Positions 8,786-19,232 of a stretch of DNA of 64,000 nucleotides are shown here, piece after piece; position 1 is the first letter of the stretch, and each line of letters begins with the position of its first letter. Origin of the DNA: Chromatiales bacterium. Lineage in GTDB: Bacteria > Pseudomonadota > Gammaproteobacteria > UBA6429 > Thiohalophilaceae. The notes under the pieces were generated by a model. That model saw only the letters and a list, made by a program, of their open reading frames with translations. It was not told the origin of the DNA and did no database searches. The DNA lies in contig JALTJZ010000027.1 of the NCBI GenBank assembly GCA_027076325.1, positions 1-64,000 of the forward strand, read 5' to 3'. A program made the position numbers and the translations under genes.

Positions 8786-10930
8786 ATGTGCAATCAAACA
8801 TACCCACTTATCACATCGGTGAAACAACATTGTTATTTTAAACTACTTACTGCTTTATTATTTTTGCTGGGTTCATCTACAGCATTTGCAAACAGTTTAA
8901 AAGATATAAGTTTTAATGCTCTCCCGGGAGAACGCGTTGAAATACAGCTCCAGATGACTGAAGCAGCCGCACTGCCAAATACTTTCACTATTGATCGACC
9001 CGCGCGTATTGCTCTGGATTTTCCCAATACTAACGTTGCTCTCGACAAAAAAACCCATGAAATAAATACTGGTATCGCCCGAACATTAACCGCGGTTGAA
9101 GCCGGTGGCCGCACCCGCGTTGTTATTAATTTAGCCAAGCTCACTGAATATGATACCGCAGTAGAAGGTAACAATGTTTTTATCACCATTGGTGGTAGCG
9201 GTAAGAAGAAGCGCGGCTCGTATAATAGACCCATTTTAAGCAAGCAAGGCATAATTGAAAAGGTTGCCAATATTGATTTTCGCCGAGGAACTAAAGGTGA
9301 AGGCCGTGTTGAAATCAAGTTAAACGATCCCAATACACCCGTCGATATTGTTAAACGCGGCACAAAAGTGCTGGTTACGATTAAAAATAACAAGTTACCC
9401 GCAAAGCTTGAGCGCCGCTTAGATGTGATTGACTTTGCAACACCGGTACAAACCGTTGATGCTTTCAATCAGGGAACCGATACGAAAATTATTATTACTT
9501 CTGCGGGCAAATATGAGCACCTGGCTTATCAAACAAATGATTTGCTAACGGTTGATGTGAAAAAAGAAATTAAACTATCTGAAGATGAAGCGAAGAAGAA
9601 ACGCAAAAACTATGTTTATAGTGGCGAGCGCCTGTCTTTAAATTTCCAGAATATTGAAGTCCGTGCGGTGCTCCAGCTAATTGCTGATTTTACCGGCATT
9701 AATATGGTAACCAGTGACACCGTCGATGGTGAACTGACCTTACGCTTAAAAAATGTACCCTGGGATCAGGCACTTGATATTATTCTGAAAACCAAAGGTC
9801 TGGATAAACGCCAAAACGGTAATGTTATGCTTATTGCCCCGGCAGAAGAAATGGCGCAGCGTGATAAAATTGAAATAGAAGCACGCAAAAGCATTCAGGA
9901 GCTGGCTCCTGTCATTTCAGAGACAATACAGGTGAACTACTCAAATGCCATTGACTTTGTTCGGTTAATTTATGGACGAACCGCAGGTATCGGTGGTGCC
10001 GGTGCAGCTGGCAGCAGCGGTAAAATATCATCCCCTTACCTGTCACCGCGTGGCCGTGTTTCCTTTGACAAAAGAACGAACAAACTGCTTATCTTTGATA
10101 TTCAGGAAAACGTCGACAAAATTGTCGCTATGGTCAAGGAACTTGATATACCTAACCGTCAGGTTTTAATTGAATCCCGAATTGTTATCGCCGGTACCAC
10201 CTTTGGCAAAGAGCTCGGTGTACGTTTTGGCTTTAACCGCAGCACATCGGCTAACACCGGGCAACCGAATGAAGTTGGCATTGGTATAGCCAACAATGTC
10301 ACGAATGCCGACAGTGTTCGCCAGGGCACACAACCTGCAGCAGCCAACCGGTTAAATGTAAATCTACCTTCGCCCTCATCTTTCGGCACAGTGGCACTGG
10401 CATTGGCACGGCTTCCATTTGGAACCTTACTTGATTTAGAGCTGTCTGCTGCACAGGCAGAAGGCCGCTCTGAAACGGTATCGGCACCACGGCTCATTAC
10501 AGCCAATAACACGAAAGCCTATATTAAACAGGGCTTTGAAGTGCCTTATGCCTCACAAACCCCATCAGGTGCAACCGATATTGAATTTAAAGAGGCTGCT
10601 CTAAAACTCGAAGTGACCCCGCAAATTACACCCGATGATAATGTCATTATGGAATTACTGGTGAGTAAAGATCGCCCTGATTTCTCTCAGGCTGGCCCAC
10701 CCATTCAAAAACGTGAAGTAAAAACACGGGTACGAGTAAGAAATGGCGAAACAATTGTACTTGGTGGTGTTTATGAACATTCATCCACTGACAATGTTGA
10801 AAAAGTGCCTTTCTTTGCCGACTTACCCGTTGTTGGGGTTTTATTTAAACGGCGGATTAAAAGCAATGACAAATCAGAACTGCTTATTTTTGTAACACCT
10901 AAAATTATCAGTGATAATTTAACACTCTAA
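8786..10930 (+). CDS. pilQ: type IV pilus outer-membrane secretin PilQ
   Basis: PilQ forms the outer-membrane channel through which the pilus fibre leaves. The 714-residue protein has a signal peptide (cleavage after about residue 36, SSTAFA). Two AMIN domains (about 40-125 and 150-210) provide peptidoglycan contact. An STN/N0 domain follows (about 285-355, beginning NIEVRAVLQLIADFTG), then an N1 domain and the secretin core (about 450-714), including VSAPRLITANNTKAYIKQG and the late VPFFADLPVVGVLFKRR segment. A GAGAAGSSG-type low-complexity loop sits in the N1 region. A Shine-Dalgarno sequence, AGGAGAAG, precedes the ATG. A strong terminator follows the stop, closing the operon. Confidence 0.97.
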   Translation: MCNQTYPLITSVKQHCYFKLLTALLFLLGSSTAFANSLKDISFNALPGERVEIQLQMTEAAALPNTFTIDRPARIALDFPNTNVALDKKTHEINTGIARTLTAVEAGGRTRVVINLAKLTEYDTAVEGNNVFITIGGSGKKKRGSYNRPILSKQGIIEKVANIDFRRGTKGEGRVEIKLNDPNTPVDIVKRGTKVLVTIKNNKLPAKLERRLDVIDFATPVQTVDAFNQGTDTKIIITSAGKYEHLAYQTNDLLTVDVKKEIKLSEDEAKKKRKNYVYSGERLSLNFQNIEVRAVLQLIADFTGINMVTSDTVDGELTLRLKNVPWDQALDIILKTKGLDKRQNGNVMLIAPAEEMAQRDKIEIEARKSIQELAPVISETIQVNYSNAIDFVRLIYGRTAGIGGAGAAGSSGKISSPYLSPRGRVSFDKRTNKLLIFDIQENVDKIVAMVKELDIPNRQVLIESRIVIAGTTFGKELGVRFGFNRSTSANTGQPNEVGIGIANNVTNADSVRQGTQPAAANRLNVNLPSPSSFGTVALALARLPFGTLLDLELSAAQAEGRSETVSAPRLITANNTKAYIKQGFEVPYASQTPSGATDIEFKEAALKLEVTPQITPDDNVIMELLVSKDRPDFSQAGPPIQKREVKTRVRVRNGETIVLGGVYEHSSTDNVEKVPFFADLPVVGVLFKRRIKSNDKSELLIFVTPKIISDNLTL

Positions 10931-10945
10931 TAGCAGCAATATCAT

Positions 10946-10979
10946 AAAAAAAAGGGGCTTTAATATGCCCCTTTTTTTT
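10946..10979 (+). terminator. rho-independent terminator of the pil operon
   Basis: An A8-GGGGC arm and a GCCCC-T8 arm flank a short loop. This gives a hairpin with a run of eight Ts, 15 bases after the pilQ stop. The A-tract on the other side makes it usable in both directions. Confidence 0.9.
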
Positions 10980-11096
10980 GCCTGATAAATAGTAAGCGTT
11001 TTAACATGCAATTCAAACTGTTTATCCTAATAACAAACTTTTATCTTATCTAAAAACTGATATGCTTAAACCTGATTTTTTAACTCGCTAGAAAAC

Positions 11097-11618
11097 ATGC
11101 CCCAAACTAAAAATATTATTCTCATTGGCCCAATGGGCTCCGGTAAAACAACCATTGGCCGGCAACTCGCCAGACAATTAAACATGGCGTTTTTTGACAG
11201 CGATCATGAAATTGAAGCTAAAACCGGGGCAAATATTCCACTTATTTTCGAACTGGAGGGCGAGAAAGGTTTTCGCAAACGTGAAACGGCAATGTTAGAT
11301 GAACTTAGCAAGAAGAATGGTATTGTTTTGGCAACCGGCGGTGGTGCCGTGCTCGCGCTTGAGAATCGAAAAATGCTACGTCAGCGTGGCATAGTTATCT
11401 ACTTATCGGCCACCACTGCGCAACTTTGGGAGCGCACACGTTTAGATAAAAACCGTCCTTTACTTCAAACTGAAAATCCACAAAAAAAAATTGAAACTCT
11501 ATTCAATCAACGTGACCCACTTTATAAAGAAATGGCTGACATTATAATTGATACCGGCACGGGTAATATAAAATCAACCATTAAACAAATTATCACTCGA
11601 TTAAAGAGTACGGGATGA
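11097..11618 (+). CDS. aroK: shikimate kinase
   Basis: Phosphorylates shikimate at the 3-hydroxyl with ATP, a cytoplasmic step of chorismate synthesis. The 173-residue P-loop protein shows the Walker A motif GPMGSGKTT (11-19), the shikimate-binding DSDHEIE segment (about 35-41), LATGGGAVL (about 79-87) and the lid region with RLDKNRPLLQ. It lies between pilQ and aroB, the conserved gammaproteobacterial order, with 87 bases before aroB. Confidence 0.96.
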   Translation: MPQTKNIILIGPMGSGKTTIGRQLARQLNMAFFDSDHEIEAKTGANIPLIFELEGEKGFRKRETAMLDELSKKNGIVLATGGGAVLALENRKMLRQRGIVIYLSATTAQLWERTRLDKNRPLLQTENPQKKIETLFNQRDPLYKEMADIIIDTGTGNIKSTIKQIITRLKSTG

Positions 11619-11705
11619 CCCCTGCTTTTAATCGTTTTAAATTTAAATTAGTCCCCCACTTAACGTATAATCAGGCTTACTTTACAAGTAGACAATATAA
11701 AATCG

Positions 11706-12812
11706 ATGAAAACACTGACGGTTGATCTGGGCAAAAGAAGCTACCCTATCCATATTGGAGCAGGCTTGCTGTCCCAAAAAGAGCTGGTTACACCCTATGT
11801 TAATGGCACTCAGGTGATGATAGTTAGCAATGATGTTGTTGCCCCACTATACTTACAACAAACCAAATCTTTATTTGCCGATTTTCAATGCCACACGGTT
11901 ATCTTGCCCGACGGCGAGCAACACAAAACCTTAAACGATCTTAACCTTATTTATGATGCATTACTGTCAAACCACTTTGACCGTTACTGCACCCTTGTCG
12001 CATTAGGTGGTGGGGTTGTCGGTGATATGACCGGCTACGCAGCAGCAAGTTACCAGCGTGGCGTCAACTTTATTCAAATACCCACTACCCTGCTAGCTCA
12101 AGTTGACTCATCGGTTGGCGGCAAAACCGGTGTTAATCATCCGCTGGGGAAAAACATGATTGGTGCTTTTCATCAACCCGCCTGTGTGCTGGCCGATATC
12201 ACCACCCTTAACACCCTGGAAGATAACCAGTTGAGTGCCGGGCTGGCAGAAGTCATTAAATACGGCTTAATTCGCTTACCCGATTTCCTTGACTGGCTCG
12301 AACAGAATATGGACAAGCTGCTGGTTCGTGATCCTGAAGCATTGAGTTATGCCATTGAAGTTTCCTGCCAATGCAAAGCCGAAGTGGTCGCAGCCGATGA
12401 AAGAGAAGGCGGGATCCGTGCATTACTTAACCTCGGCCATACCTTTGGCCACGCCATTGAATCTGGTAGCGGTTATGGAAACTGGCTACACGGTGAAGCA
12501 GTCGGTATCGGCATGCTGATGGCAGCCGATTTATCCATGCGTGAAAACTGGATAAGCGAACAGGATGTACAACGTGTTAAAACAATCATTAAAGCTGCAA
12601 AGCTCCCGGTACAACTACCTGCCATGATGACTTACGATGTTTTTATGGACTTAATGCGCGTTGATAAAAAAGTGCGTGACGGAAAAATAAACTTTGTACT
12701 TTACAATGCACTCGGCGATGCAAAGGTTACCCATAATTTTAAAGCGGATAACTTGCGCCAGACAATTAACCACTTTCAGTCTACAGCTAAAATAATAACG
12801 CCCAAACAATAA
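11706..12812 (+). CDS. aroB: 3-dehydroquinate synthase
   Basis: Converts DAHP to 3-dehydroquinate using NAD and a divalent metal, the second step of the shikimate pathway. The 368 residues include the NAD-binding [36 protein letters not shown], the conserved [10 protein letters not shown] and the metal-ligand region [11 protein letters not shown] followed by [10 protein letters not shown]. All are intact. The length matches the family. aroK is immediately upstream and the dGTPase-like gene starts 17 bases downstream, suggesting one transcription unit. Confidence 0.97.
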   Translation: MKTLTVDLGKRSYPIHIGAGLLSQKELVTPYVNGTQVMIVSNDVVAPLYLQQTKSLFADFQCHTVILPDGEQHKTLNDLNLIYDALLSNHFDRYCTLVALGGGVVGDMTGYAAASYQRGVNFIQIPTTLLAQVDSSVGGKTGVNHPLGKNMIGAFHQPACVLADITTLNTLEDNQLSAGLAEVIKYGLIRLPDFLDWLEQNMDKLLVRDPEALSYAIEVSCQCKAEVVAADEREGGIRALLNLGHTFGHAIESGSGYGNWLHGEAVGIGMLMAADLSMRENWISEQDVQRVKTIIKAAKLPVQLPAMMTYDVFMDLMRVDKKVRDGKINFVLYNALGDAKVTHNFKADNLRQTINHFQSTAKIITPKQ

Positions 12813-12828
12813 AATCAGGAAGCCCGTC

Positions 12829-13977
12829 ATGCAACTCGCACCTTATGCCGCGCAACAATCCAGCTCCCGAGGTCGCCGTTTTTCCGAAGCATCACCACAA
12901 TACCGCAGTGATTATCAGCGTGACCGTGATCGTATTATTCATTCCTCTGCCTTCCGCCGGCTGGAATATAAAACCCAGGTTTTTGTTAACCACGAAGGTG
13001 ATATGTTCCGTACCCGACTCACTCATTCTATTGAAGTGGCACAACTCAGCCGCAGCATTGCCCGCATTTTAGAGCTGAACGAAGACTTAAGTGAAACCAT
13101 CGCACTGGCACACGATCTAGGGCACACCCCCTTCGGCCATGCCGGACAGGATGCACTCAATGCCTGCATGAAAAACTATGGCGGCTTCGAGCATAACCTG
13201 CAATCGTTACGCACCGTCGACAAACTCGAACAACGTTATGCCGACTTTATTGGTTTAAACCTCACCTTTGAGTCCCGTGAAGGCATTTTAAAACACTGCT
13301 CAACAAAAAATGCGCGACAACTCGGTGATGTGGGAGAACGTTTTCTAACTAAAAAGTACGCCAGTCTTGAAGCACAAACAGTGAATCTCGCCGATGAAAT
13401 TGCCTACAATAATCATGATATCGACGATGGGCTACGCTCCGGGCTTATCGAGATTGAACAGTTACTTGAAATCCGCCTGTTTAAAGAGCAGTTTGATGTG
13501 GTCAGCAAACAATACCCCGACCTACCGGATCGCCGACGCATTCATGAAATTATCCGACGAATGATCAACCGACAAGTGGTTGATCTTATCGACACCACCC
13601 GAGCCAACCTTAAACAGGCCATGCCCGACTCCATTGACAGTGTACGCAACCATCCTGACGAACTAGCGCATTTCAGCCCTGATATGCTGGAAATGAACCT
13701 GCAACTAAAACGCTTCTTACGCACCCAGATGTATTCACATTATCGGGTTCACCGTATGTCGGCAAAAGCCACTCATATCATTCAACAATTATTTAATGCC
13801 TTCCTCAATGATCCAAAACTCTTAAACCCCAAATATCAGCAAATTGTCGCGCAAAAAGAACAAAAAAATGCAGAGCTTGGCAAGGCTCGCGCTGTAGCCG
13901 ATTATATTGCAGGCATGACAGACCGCTATGCGATTGCAGAATATGGCAAAATTTTTAACCCTGCTGAATTAACCTGA
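12829..13977 (+). CDS. dgt: dGTP triphosphohydrolase-like HD-domain protein
   Basis: Members of this family hydrolyse dNTPs to nucleoside and triphosphate and help control dNTP pools. The protein has 382 residues. It starts with the family's [23 protein letters not shown]-type leader (about 14-36, given in part) and has an N-terminal HD metal site: [10 protein letters not shown], then [13 protein letters not shown], and later [16 protein letters not shown]. It resembles the shorter Dgt-like class rather than E. coli Dgt (505 residues), so substrate preference is uncertain. A Shine-Dalgarno sequence, AGGAAG, precedes the ATG, and it follows aroB by 17 bases. Confidence 0.9.
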   Translation: MQLAPYAAQQSSSRGRRFSEASPQYRSDYQRDRDRIIHSSAFRRLEYKTQVFVNHEGDMFRTRLTHSIEVAQLSRSIARILELNEDLSETIALAHDLGHTPFGHAGQDALNACMKNYGGFEHNLQSLRTVDKLEQRYADFIGLNLTFESREGILKHCSTKNARQLGDVGERFLTKKYASLEAQTVNLADEIAYNNHDIDDGLRSGLIEIEQLLEIRLFKEQFDVVSKQYPDLPDRRRIHEIIRRMINRQVVDLIDTTRANLKQAMPDSIDSVRNHPDELAHFSPDMLEMNLQLKRFLRTQMYSHYRVHRMSAKATHIIQQLFNAFLNDPKLLNPKYQQIVAQKEQKNAELGKARAVADYIAGMTDRYAIAEYGKIFNPAELT

Positions 13978-14090
13978 GCATTACAAAACAACCTAAAAAC
14001 AAATAGATACGTAATGATTTAGCAGCATAGTATGCTATATTATTGGGTATAATTAATGAATGTTCATATGCAGCATTCGGTTAAAATAAC

Positions 14091-14360
14091 ATGCGTATTT
14101 ATATGCAAATACAACAAAAGGAACAGCAACCCCGTTACTACCAATTGCTACTACAACAGGATTTACTTGATGGCTGGACATTGGTACGTGAATGGGGAAA
14201 ACAAGGCTCAAGCGGACGAGTCAAGCGGGATCACTTCCCCTGCAAAAATGATGCACTGCTTGCTTTAGAACGTGTTCGTGATGCGCAATTAAATCGTGGT
14301 TTTCAAGTTGTCTTTATTCAGGGTGCAGACAGCAATAACAACACCTTACTGGATTCTTAA
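14091..14360 (+). CDS. WGR-domain protein
   Basis: An 89-residue protein that is essentially one WGR domain: YYQLLLQQDLLDGWTLVREW followed by GKQGSSGRVKRDHF and a C-terminal helix with ALLALERVRDAQLNRGF. WGR domains occur in PARPs and in bacterial MolR-like proteins, where they are thought to contact nucleic acid or proteins. No enzymatic domain accompanies it here. The stop codon overlaps the ATG of the following AAA/SPOR gene by one base (TAATG), so the two are probably co-translated. An in-frame-shifted ORF at 14056 is a shadow. Confidence 0.85.
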   Translation: MRIYMQIQQKEQQPRYYQLLLQQDLLDGWTLVREWGKQGSSGRVKRDHFPCKNDALLALERVRDAQLNRGFQVVFIQGADSNNNTLLDS

Positions 14361-16612
14361 TGGCTAATTACGACGCCGACCCGCTCAAACGCCTTGAACC
14401 CGCCTACCTTAGGCAATACGGTTTAAATGAAGCCCCTTTCTCAACGCAACACGACGACAATTTCCTGTACCTCGATGCAGAGCGACATCAACGCCTTGAG
14501 ATGCTATCGCACCTCACCCAATACAGTAACCTGCTATTAATTGTTACCGGTGAGCGCGGCATTGGTAAAACCAGTTTACTGCGCCGCTTCTGCAATAATG
14601 CAGACGACTCATGGTATCTGTGTGAAGTGAATGCACACACCATGATGGATGCCGATTCCATGCTAACCGATATTGCACGTGGTTTTGGCTTAAATGGCCT
14701 GCCCAATGATCCGGGTACCGTTCAGGAAATCGTCTTCGAGCATTTAAAAGCACTACAAAACGATGATTTAGTCCCGATACTGCTGATTGACGATGCCCAT
14801 GAACTTCCTAAAGACGCACTCGAAACACTGTTCTATTTTGCCGATATTGAAGCAGCACAAGGCCATCTATTAAGAATAATTTTATTCTGTGAACCACAAA
14901 TCGACATTATGCTGGAGTCCCCCTCAATTCGACCGCTAAGAGAACGTATCACCCATACACTCGAACTAAACCCTCTCGATGAAAATCAAACAGCCGAATT
15001 TATAAAACATCGTATGGCGGTCGCAGGTTTTGAAGGGGCATCACCCTTTACGCCCAAGGTGATTCAAAAGATCCATAAAATTGCCCGCGGTATTCCTTCC
15101 CATATCTGTGAGTTGGCACATTTACATCTGGACGATGCCGCTAATCTTAGTAATAAAACTAATCATGTTGACTTAATGGAAGAATCTGAGCCTGCTCACA
15201 ATGAACCGTTTAGTGCTGAAGATCTGGGCTTCAAAGCAGACAATACCAAACCCATTAATTATAATACAGCCGCATTCAGTACACGCCATATTGTTTTTAT
15301 TGTTATTGTCGCTATCGTTGCCATTATTGTTTTTGCTATGCAGGACACCATTAACGAAGTGGTTGCACCCAAAAATGATTCCCTTTCAACCGTCAATCGG
15401 AATTTACCTTCAGCTCTAACGGAGCAAAACAAAAAAATAACACAAACAAAAGAAATTACATTAAAAGCCCCCTTACAACCACCTGCACCTGAACTCGAAG
15501 ATGAGCCGGCTTCCTCGACCACTCCTTTAGCACCATCTCTAAATACCAATCAGGGAGCATCAACAACAACCACGCTTGCAAATAATGTGTCCCCACAGCC
15601 GGAACCAGTTAACTATGTGCTTGACACCGTTTCACCCGACCCTGTTATCGGCAGTAACAAACCACAAACCATCATAATAAAAGGTAGTGGCTTTAAAAGT
15701 GGCTCAAAACCACCCGCTGTCTGGATTAGCTGGACAGGAAAAACCAAGGCATTAAAAAAACACCAATATAAAATTGTTGATGATAACAATATCGAATTAA
15801 CCATCACCGTAGGCACAACAACCGATAAATGGTCTGCTCAGTTAAAGCAAGGTACATTTGAATCGAACCAGCTTACCTTTAATGTTATAGAACCAAAAGC
15901 AAAACCAACCCATATCACCACACTTTCTGGAATACATGATGAACGCTGGATACTGGATCAGGAACCCAGCCACTTTACTCTACAGCTATTCGCCACACAG
16001 AATAAAAGTAATATTAAAAAATTTACAACAGAAAATAAGCTCAGTGACAATAGTGCGGTATACCAGACTTTACGGAATGGTAAGCCCTGGTATGCCTTAA
16101 TATATGGCAGTTACACAACAAAAAAAGCAGCTCAGTTGGCTAAAGCGGAAATCGCAAACTCAAAAGTAAAGCCCTGGTTACGTCGCTTTGACAGTGTACA
16201 AGCTAAAATAAATACGAAAAAAGCAGACAGCAAACCGGTAAAAAATAAACAAAAATTACAAACTGCTAAATCTGTGACAACGGTTATTACCAACCCACCC
16301 CTTACAAAAGTAAAAGACTCTGCCGCATGGCTATGGAGCCAGGATCCAAGGCACTATACGTTGCAATTACTTGGCAGTAGAAGCGACAAAAATATTCAGC
16401 AGTTTATACGCAAATATAAACTAAAAGATAAAGCTGTTTATTTTCATACCCGCCATAATCAGCGCAACTGGTATGCACTGGTTTATGGTAGCTATAAGAA
16501 CCGCAGTGATGCATTACAGGCTATAAAGAAACTCCCTGCCGCCTTACAGAGAACATCGCCATGGGCACGCAGTTTTGCCAGTATTCATAAAGATCTGGAT
16601 CAATCGCAGTAG
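14360..16612 (+). CDS. AAA ATPase with TIG-like and two SPOR domains (DamX-like)
   Basis: A 750-residue protein in the genomic place of damX (after aroKB). Residues 1-270 form an ExeA/GspA-like AAA module: Walker A GERGIGKTSL at about 65-74, and Walker B ILLIDDAHEL at about 140-149. A single transmembrane helix lies near 309-326, followed by a Pro/Thr-rich linker. Next is an IPT/TIG-like segment (about 418-512, starting DTVSPDPVIGSNKPQTI). Two SPOR repeats end the protein (about 532-606 and 660-735); both contain a FTLQLFA/YTLQLLG strand and a WYALIYGSY/WYALVYGSY core. SPOR domains bind denuded septal peptidoglycan, so a role in cell division or envelope assembly is likely. E. coli DamX has one SPOR domain. 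Confidence 0.85.
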   Translation: MANYDADPLKRLEPAYLRQYGLNEAPFSTQHDDNFLYLDAERHQRLEMLSHLTQYSNLLLIVTGERGIGKTSLLRRFCNNADDSWYLCEVNAHTMMDADSMLTDIARGFGLNGLPNDPGTVQEIVFEHLKALQNDDLVPILLIDDAHELPKDALETLFYFADIEAAQGHLLRIILFCEPQIDIMLESPSIRPLRERITHTLELNPLDENQTAEFIKHRMAVAGFEGASPFTPKVIQKIHKIARGIPSHICELAHLHLDDAANLSNKTNHVDLMEESEPAHNEPFSAEDLGFKADNTKPINYNTAAFSTRHIVFIVIVAIVAIIVFAMQDTINEVVAPKNDSLSTVNRNLPSALTEQNKKITQTKEITLKAPLQPPAPELEDEPASSTTPLAPSLNTNQGASTTTTLANNVSPQPEPVNYVLDTVSPDPVIGSNKPQTIIIKGSGFKSGSKPPAVWISWTGKTKALKKHQYKIVDDNNIELTITVGTTTDKWSAQLKQGTFESNQLTFNVIEPKAKPTHITTLSGIHDERWILDQEPSHFTLQLFATQNKSNIKKFTTENKLSDNSAVYQTLRNGKPWYALIYGSYTTKKAAQLAKAEIANSKVKPWLRRFDSVQAKINTKKADSKPVKNKQKLQTAKSVTTVITNPPLTKVKDSAAWLWSQDPRHYTLQLLGSRSDKNIQQFIRKYKLKDKAVYFHTRHNQRNWYALVYGSYKNRSDALQAIKKLPAALQRTSPWARSFASIHKDLDQSQ

Positions 16613-16670
16613 TTAAAAATACTGCAGCTAAAAAGTGGGGTAACTAAACCTGATGTTGCCTGACTTTAGC

Positions 16671-18539
16671 TTATACCTTAAACGTCGAAGTAATAGCCTC
16701 TAAATTTACAGCCAACTCTTTTAATTCCAAGCTATTTTTTGATGTGGCCCTGGTGCCATTACTGGTCTCAAGTGTTGCGTCATTAATACTAACAACGCTT
16801 TGGTTAATACCCTGGGCAACTGTGCTTTGCTCTTCCGATGCAGCCGCTATTTGCATATTCATATCTGTTATTAACTGAACAGCTGACTGAATATCTGTTA
16901 ACGCTGTTCCTGCCAAACTTGCTTGCTCAACACTGGCCTGGGCTTCTGCCTTGCTCTTATCCATTACTTCCACAGCCGCTCGCGTACCACTTTGTAACCG
17001 TTCAATCATCGAATTAATTTCTTCTGTTGATTGTTGAGTACGGTTGGCTAAAGTCCGCACTTCATCAGCAACCACTGCGAACCCACGCCCTTGCTCACCT
17101 GCTCGTGCTGCTTCTATTGCCGCATTTAAAGCTAGCAAATTAGTTTGTTCTGCAATGTTCTTGATAACATCAATGACAGAACTAATTTGAGCACTATCAT
17201 CTTCCAGCCCCTGAATCACTTCGCTGGCCTGCTCAACTTCACTTGCCAAACTGTTTATCATCGATATAGTCTGGGTAACAACTTCATAACCACTTTCTGT
17301 TGCATTGTTGGCATTATTAGCTTGATCGGATGCATTTGATGCACTCTGTGCCACCTCTGTAACTGTTGCTGCCATTTCATTAATCGAAGTGGCCAATTGC
17401 TCAGTTTCAATTTGTTGGCGCTCCATTGCCTGTGTCGTTGTTTCTGAAATTTCGGCTAAATCATCTGCCGAACTCGAAACAGAACGTGCATCATTTTGAA
17501 TCGATGTCACTTGTTCACGCAAAGATACAACCAAACTACTCAAGCTTGCCGAAAGTACATAAGTTTCCTTTAACCCGGACTGTTTTACATCCGTGGTTAA
17601 ATCACCTTTTGCACAGGAATTCATACCTGTCATAACATCAGCTATAGGAGTAAATAAATATTTTTTTAATACTACGAATGCACTAAAAATACCCATAATA
17701 ATTGCAATTATAAAGGCAGTAATAATTAAAAATTGTGTATTTGCCATACTTGTATATAGTGCAGAAACGTCTTCTAAAGCAGTTAATTCCAGAAGATCCA
17801 CTTTCTTTTGGTAATCCTGTAAAACATACTTTACTGACAAAGCATCACTAACAACGACATCATCCCAATCTTTACTTTTATACAATACCGCTTCATTTTT
17901 AGATATTAAAAGCGGTGCCTTTAGCATCTCTTCAATATTCTTTAAATTATGTGCAGGCTCCAGCACAATCTCGATATAACCGAGCAAGCGTAATCCGCCA
18001 ACAGGTGCAAGTACTGAATAGGCCGGGCCATTATTAGAAGCCCATGCGCCACCAATTGTTTTTAGTCTTTCTGCACCTTTTCTGGCCACAGCTAACTGGT
18101 ATAAAAAATCAGGAAGTTTTTCACTTAAACCTGTCTGCCCTTCCTGGCTTTGTACCAGAAAAGACAGTTTTTTATCATATAAACGTAATTGCCTGGCCAC
18201 TAAAAGACCGGAAGTAATATAGCGCTGATGAAACTGCCCGTTTAAATAACGGATTAATTCATTTTTTGCCTCAACGCTTTGGTCTTTGGTATAAGATTTA
18301 AATGACTTTCTAAATTCAGATGTTCGTGTAACACCATCAAGCATGTCCATTGCCATCTTATGCATGACTCGCAGCTCTTCATCAACGGCCACTTCGACAA
18401 CACGCGTTAAAGTTTGAGACTGAGCCTTAAGTGCTGCATCACGAAACTGAATTGTTGATACGATGGTAAGTAAAATTGAGGCCAGACCCAATAAACCAAG
18501 AATACTGCCTACAAAAAGTTTAATTGAAATCTTGTTCAT
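16671..18539 (-). CDS. methyl-accepting chemotaxis protein
   Basis: A 622-residue transmembrane chemoreceptor. It has an N-terminal transmembrane helix (about 8-28) and a periplasmic sensor region of about 240 residues of unrecognised type. The second transmembrane helix (about 270-292) is followed by a HAMP domain containing [16 protein letters not shown]. The long signalling coiled-coil has a fully conserved hairpin tip ([20 protein letters not shown] and [20 protein letters not shown]). It would relay ligand sensing to CheA/CheW. No che genes are in the window. A same-strand rhodanese gene lies 60 bases upstream, so the two may be co-transcribed. The ligand is unknown. Confidence 0.93.
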   Translation of the reverse strand: MNKISIKLFVGSILGLLGLASILLTIVSTIQFRDAALKAQSQTLTRVVEVAVDEELRVMHKMAMDMLDGVTRTSEFRKSFKSYTKDQSVEAKNELIRYLNGQFHQRYITSGLLVARQLRLYDKKLSFLVQSQEGQTGLSEKLPDFLYQLAVARKGAERLKTIGGAWASNNGPAYSVLAPVGGLRLLGYIEIVLEPAHNLKNIEEMLKAPLLISKNEAVLYKSKDWDDVVVSDALSVKYVLQDYQKKVDLLELTALEDVSALYTSMANTQFLIITAFIIAIIMGIFSAFVVLKKYLFTPIADVMTGMNSCAKGDLTTDVKQSGLKETYVLSASLSSLVVSLREQVTSIQNDARSVSSSADDLAEISETTTQAMERQQIETEQLATSINEMAATVTEVAQSASNASDQANNANNATESGYEVVTQTISMINSLASEVEQASEVIQGLEDDSAQISSVIDVIKNIAEQTNLLALNAAIEAARAGEQGRGFAVVADEVRTLANRTQQSTEEINSMIERLQSGTRAAVEVMDKSKAEAQASVEQASLAGTALTDIQSAVQLITDMNMQIAAASEEQSTVAQGINQSVVSINDATLETSNGTRATSKNSLELKELAVNLEAITSTFKV

Positions 18540-18599
18540 TTTTAAGCCTTCTTTAATATATGGTAATGACTGTGTAATATCTCACATAAAATCATTACC

Positions 18600-19028
18600 T
18601 TATTTTGCAACTGGCATGCCTTTCGCTGTCCACTCTTCCCAGCCACCACGGAACCAGTAAATATTTTTATAACCCCAACCAAGTGCCATTTTGGCTGATT
18701 TAACACTACGGCCACATTTAACACCGTTGCAATAAATAACAACGGGAGTCGTCTTGCTCGGTACAACTTTTCCAAAAGATGCTTCAGTTGTGTCAACATC
18801 GGGTAAACTAATCGCACCTTCAATATGGCCGCCGGCACGATCTTTTTCGATACGCGCATCAATAATCACCAGATTATCGTACTTCTCATATAGCGCTGGA
18901 ATGTCTTCCGCCGTCACTTTGGTCGTACCGGGAATAGTATCCGGCGTGTCCGCCTTGCTTGCCAAAGTAAGTGATGTTGAAAGTGAAAAAATCAGAAATG
19001 TTAAAACCGAACTAAAAAACTTAACCAT
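18600..19028 (-). CDS. exported rhodanese-domain protein
   Basis: A single rhodanese (sulfurtransferase-fold) domain of 142 residues preceded by a signal peptide (residues 1-23, ending LTLAS), so it is predicted periplasmic. The domain shows the family landmarks NLVIIDAR, GHIEGAISLP and the active-site region YCNGVKCGRS with Cys100 as the likely persulfide cysteine, then GWGYKNIYWFRGGWEEW. The active-site loop has an extra Cys105. It is upstream of and parallel to the chemoreceptor gene. Its sulfur substrate cannot be inferred from sequence. Confidence 0.88.
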   Translation of the reverse strand: MVKFFSSVLTFLIFSLSTSLTLASKADTPDTIPGTTKVTAEDIPALYEKYDNLVIIDARIEKDRAGGHIEGAISLPDVDTTEASFGKVVPSKTTPVVIYCNGVKCGRSVKSAKMALGWGYKNIYWFRGGWEEWTAKGMPVAK

Positions 19029-19232
19029 TGCTTTACCCTCATAAATAGTACGTTGTATGAACTATGTATCGGCACAGCACTGAAAAACTTAAACATAATA
19101 TTGGCTTTTCTCACCATCCGGAACAAAGAAACGCTTAGTAAACAAAGACTTGTTACCAACTATAGTTTTTTGGTCAAGGACACATACACGCATCTATTAA
19201 AATCAGGGCTCGGCCTTATAAACGCACTCAGG

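Noticed and set aside
14024-14036. Short palindrome AGCATA-G-TATGCT upstream of the WGR gene
   Set aside because: Only six-base arms; this length is expected by chance in a window of this size.
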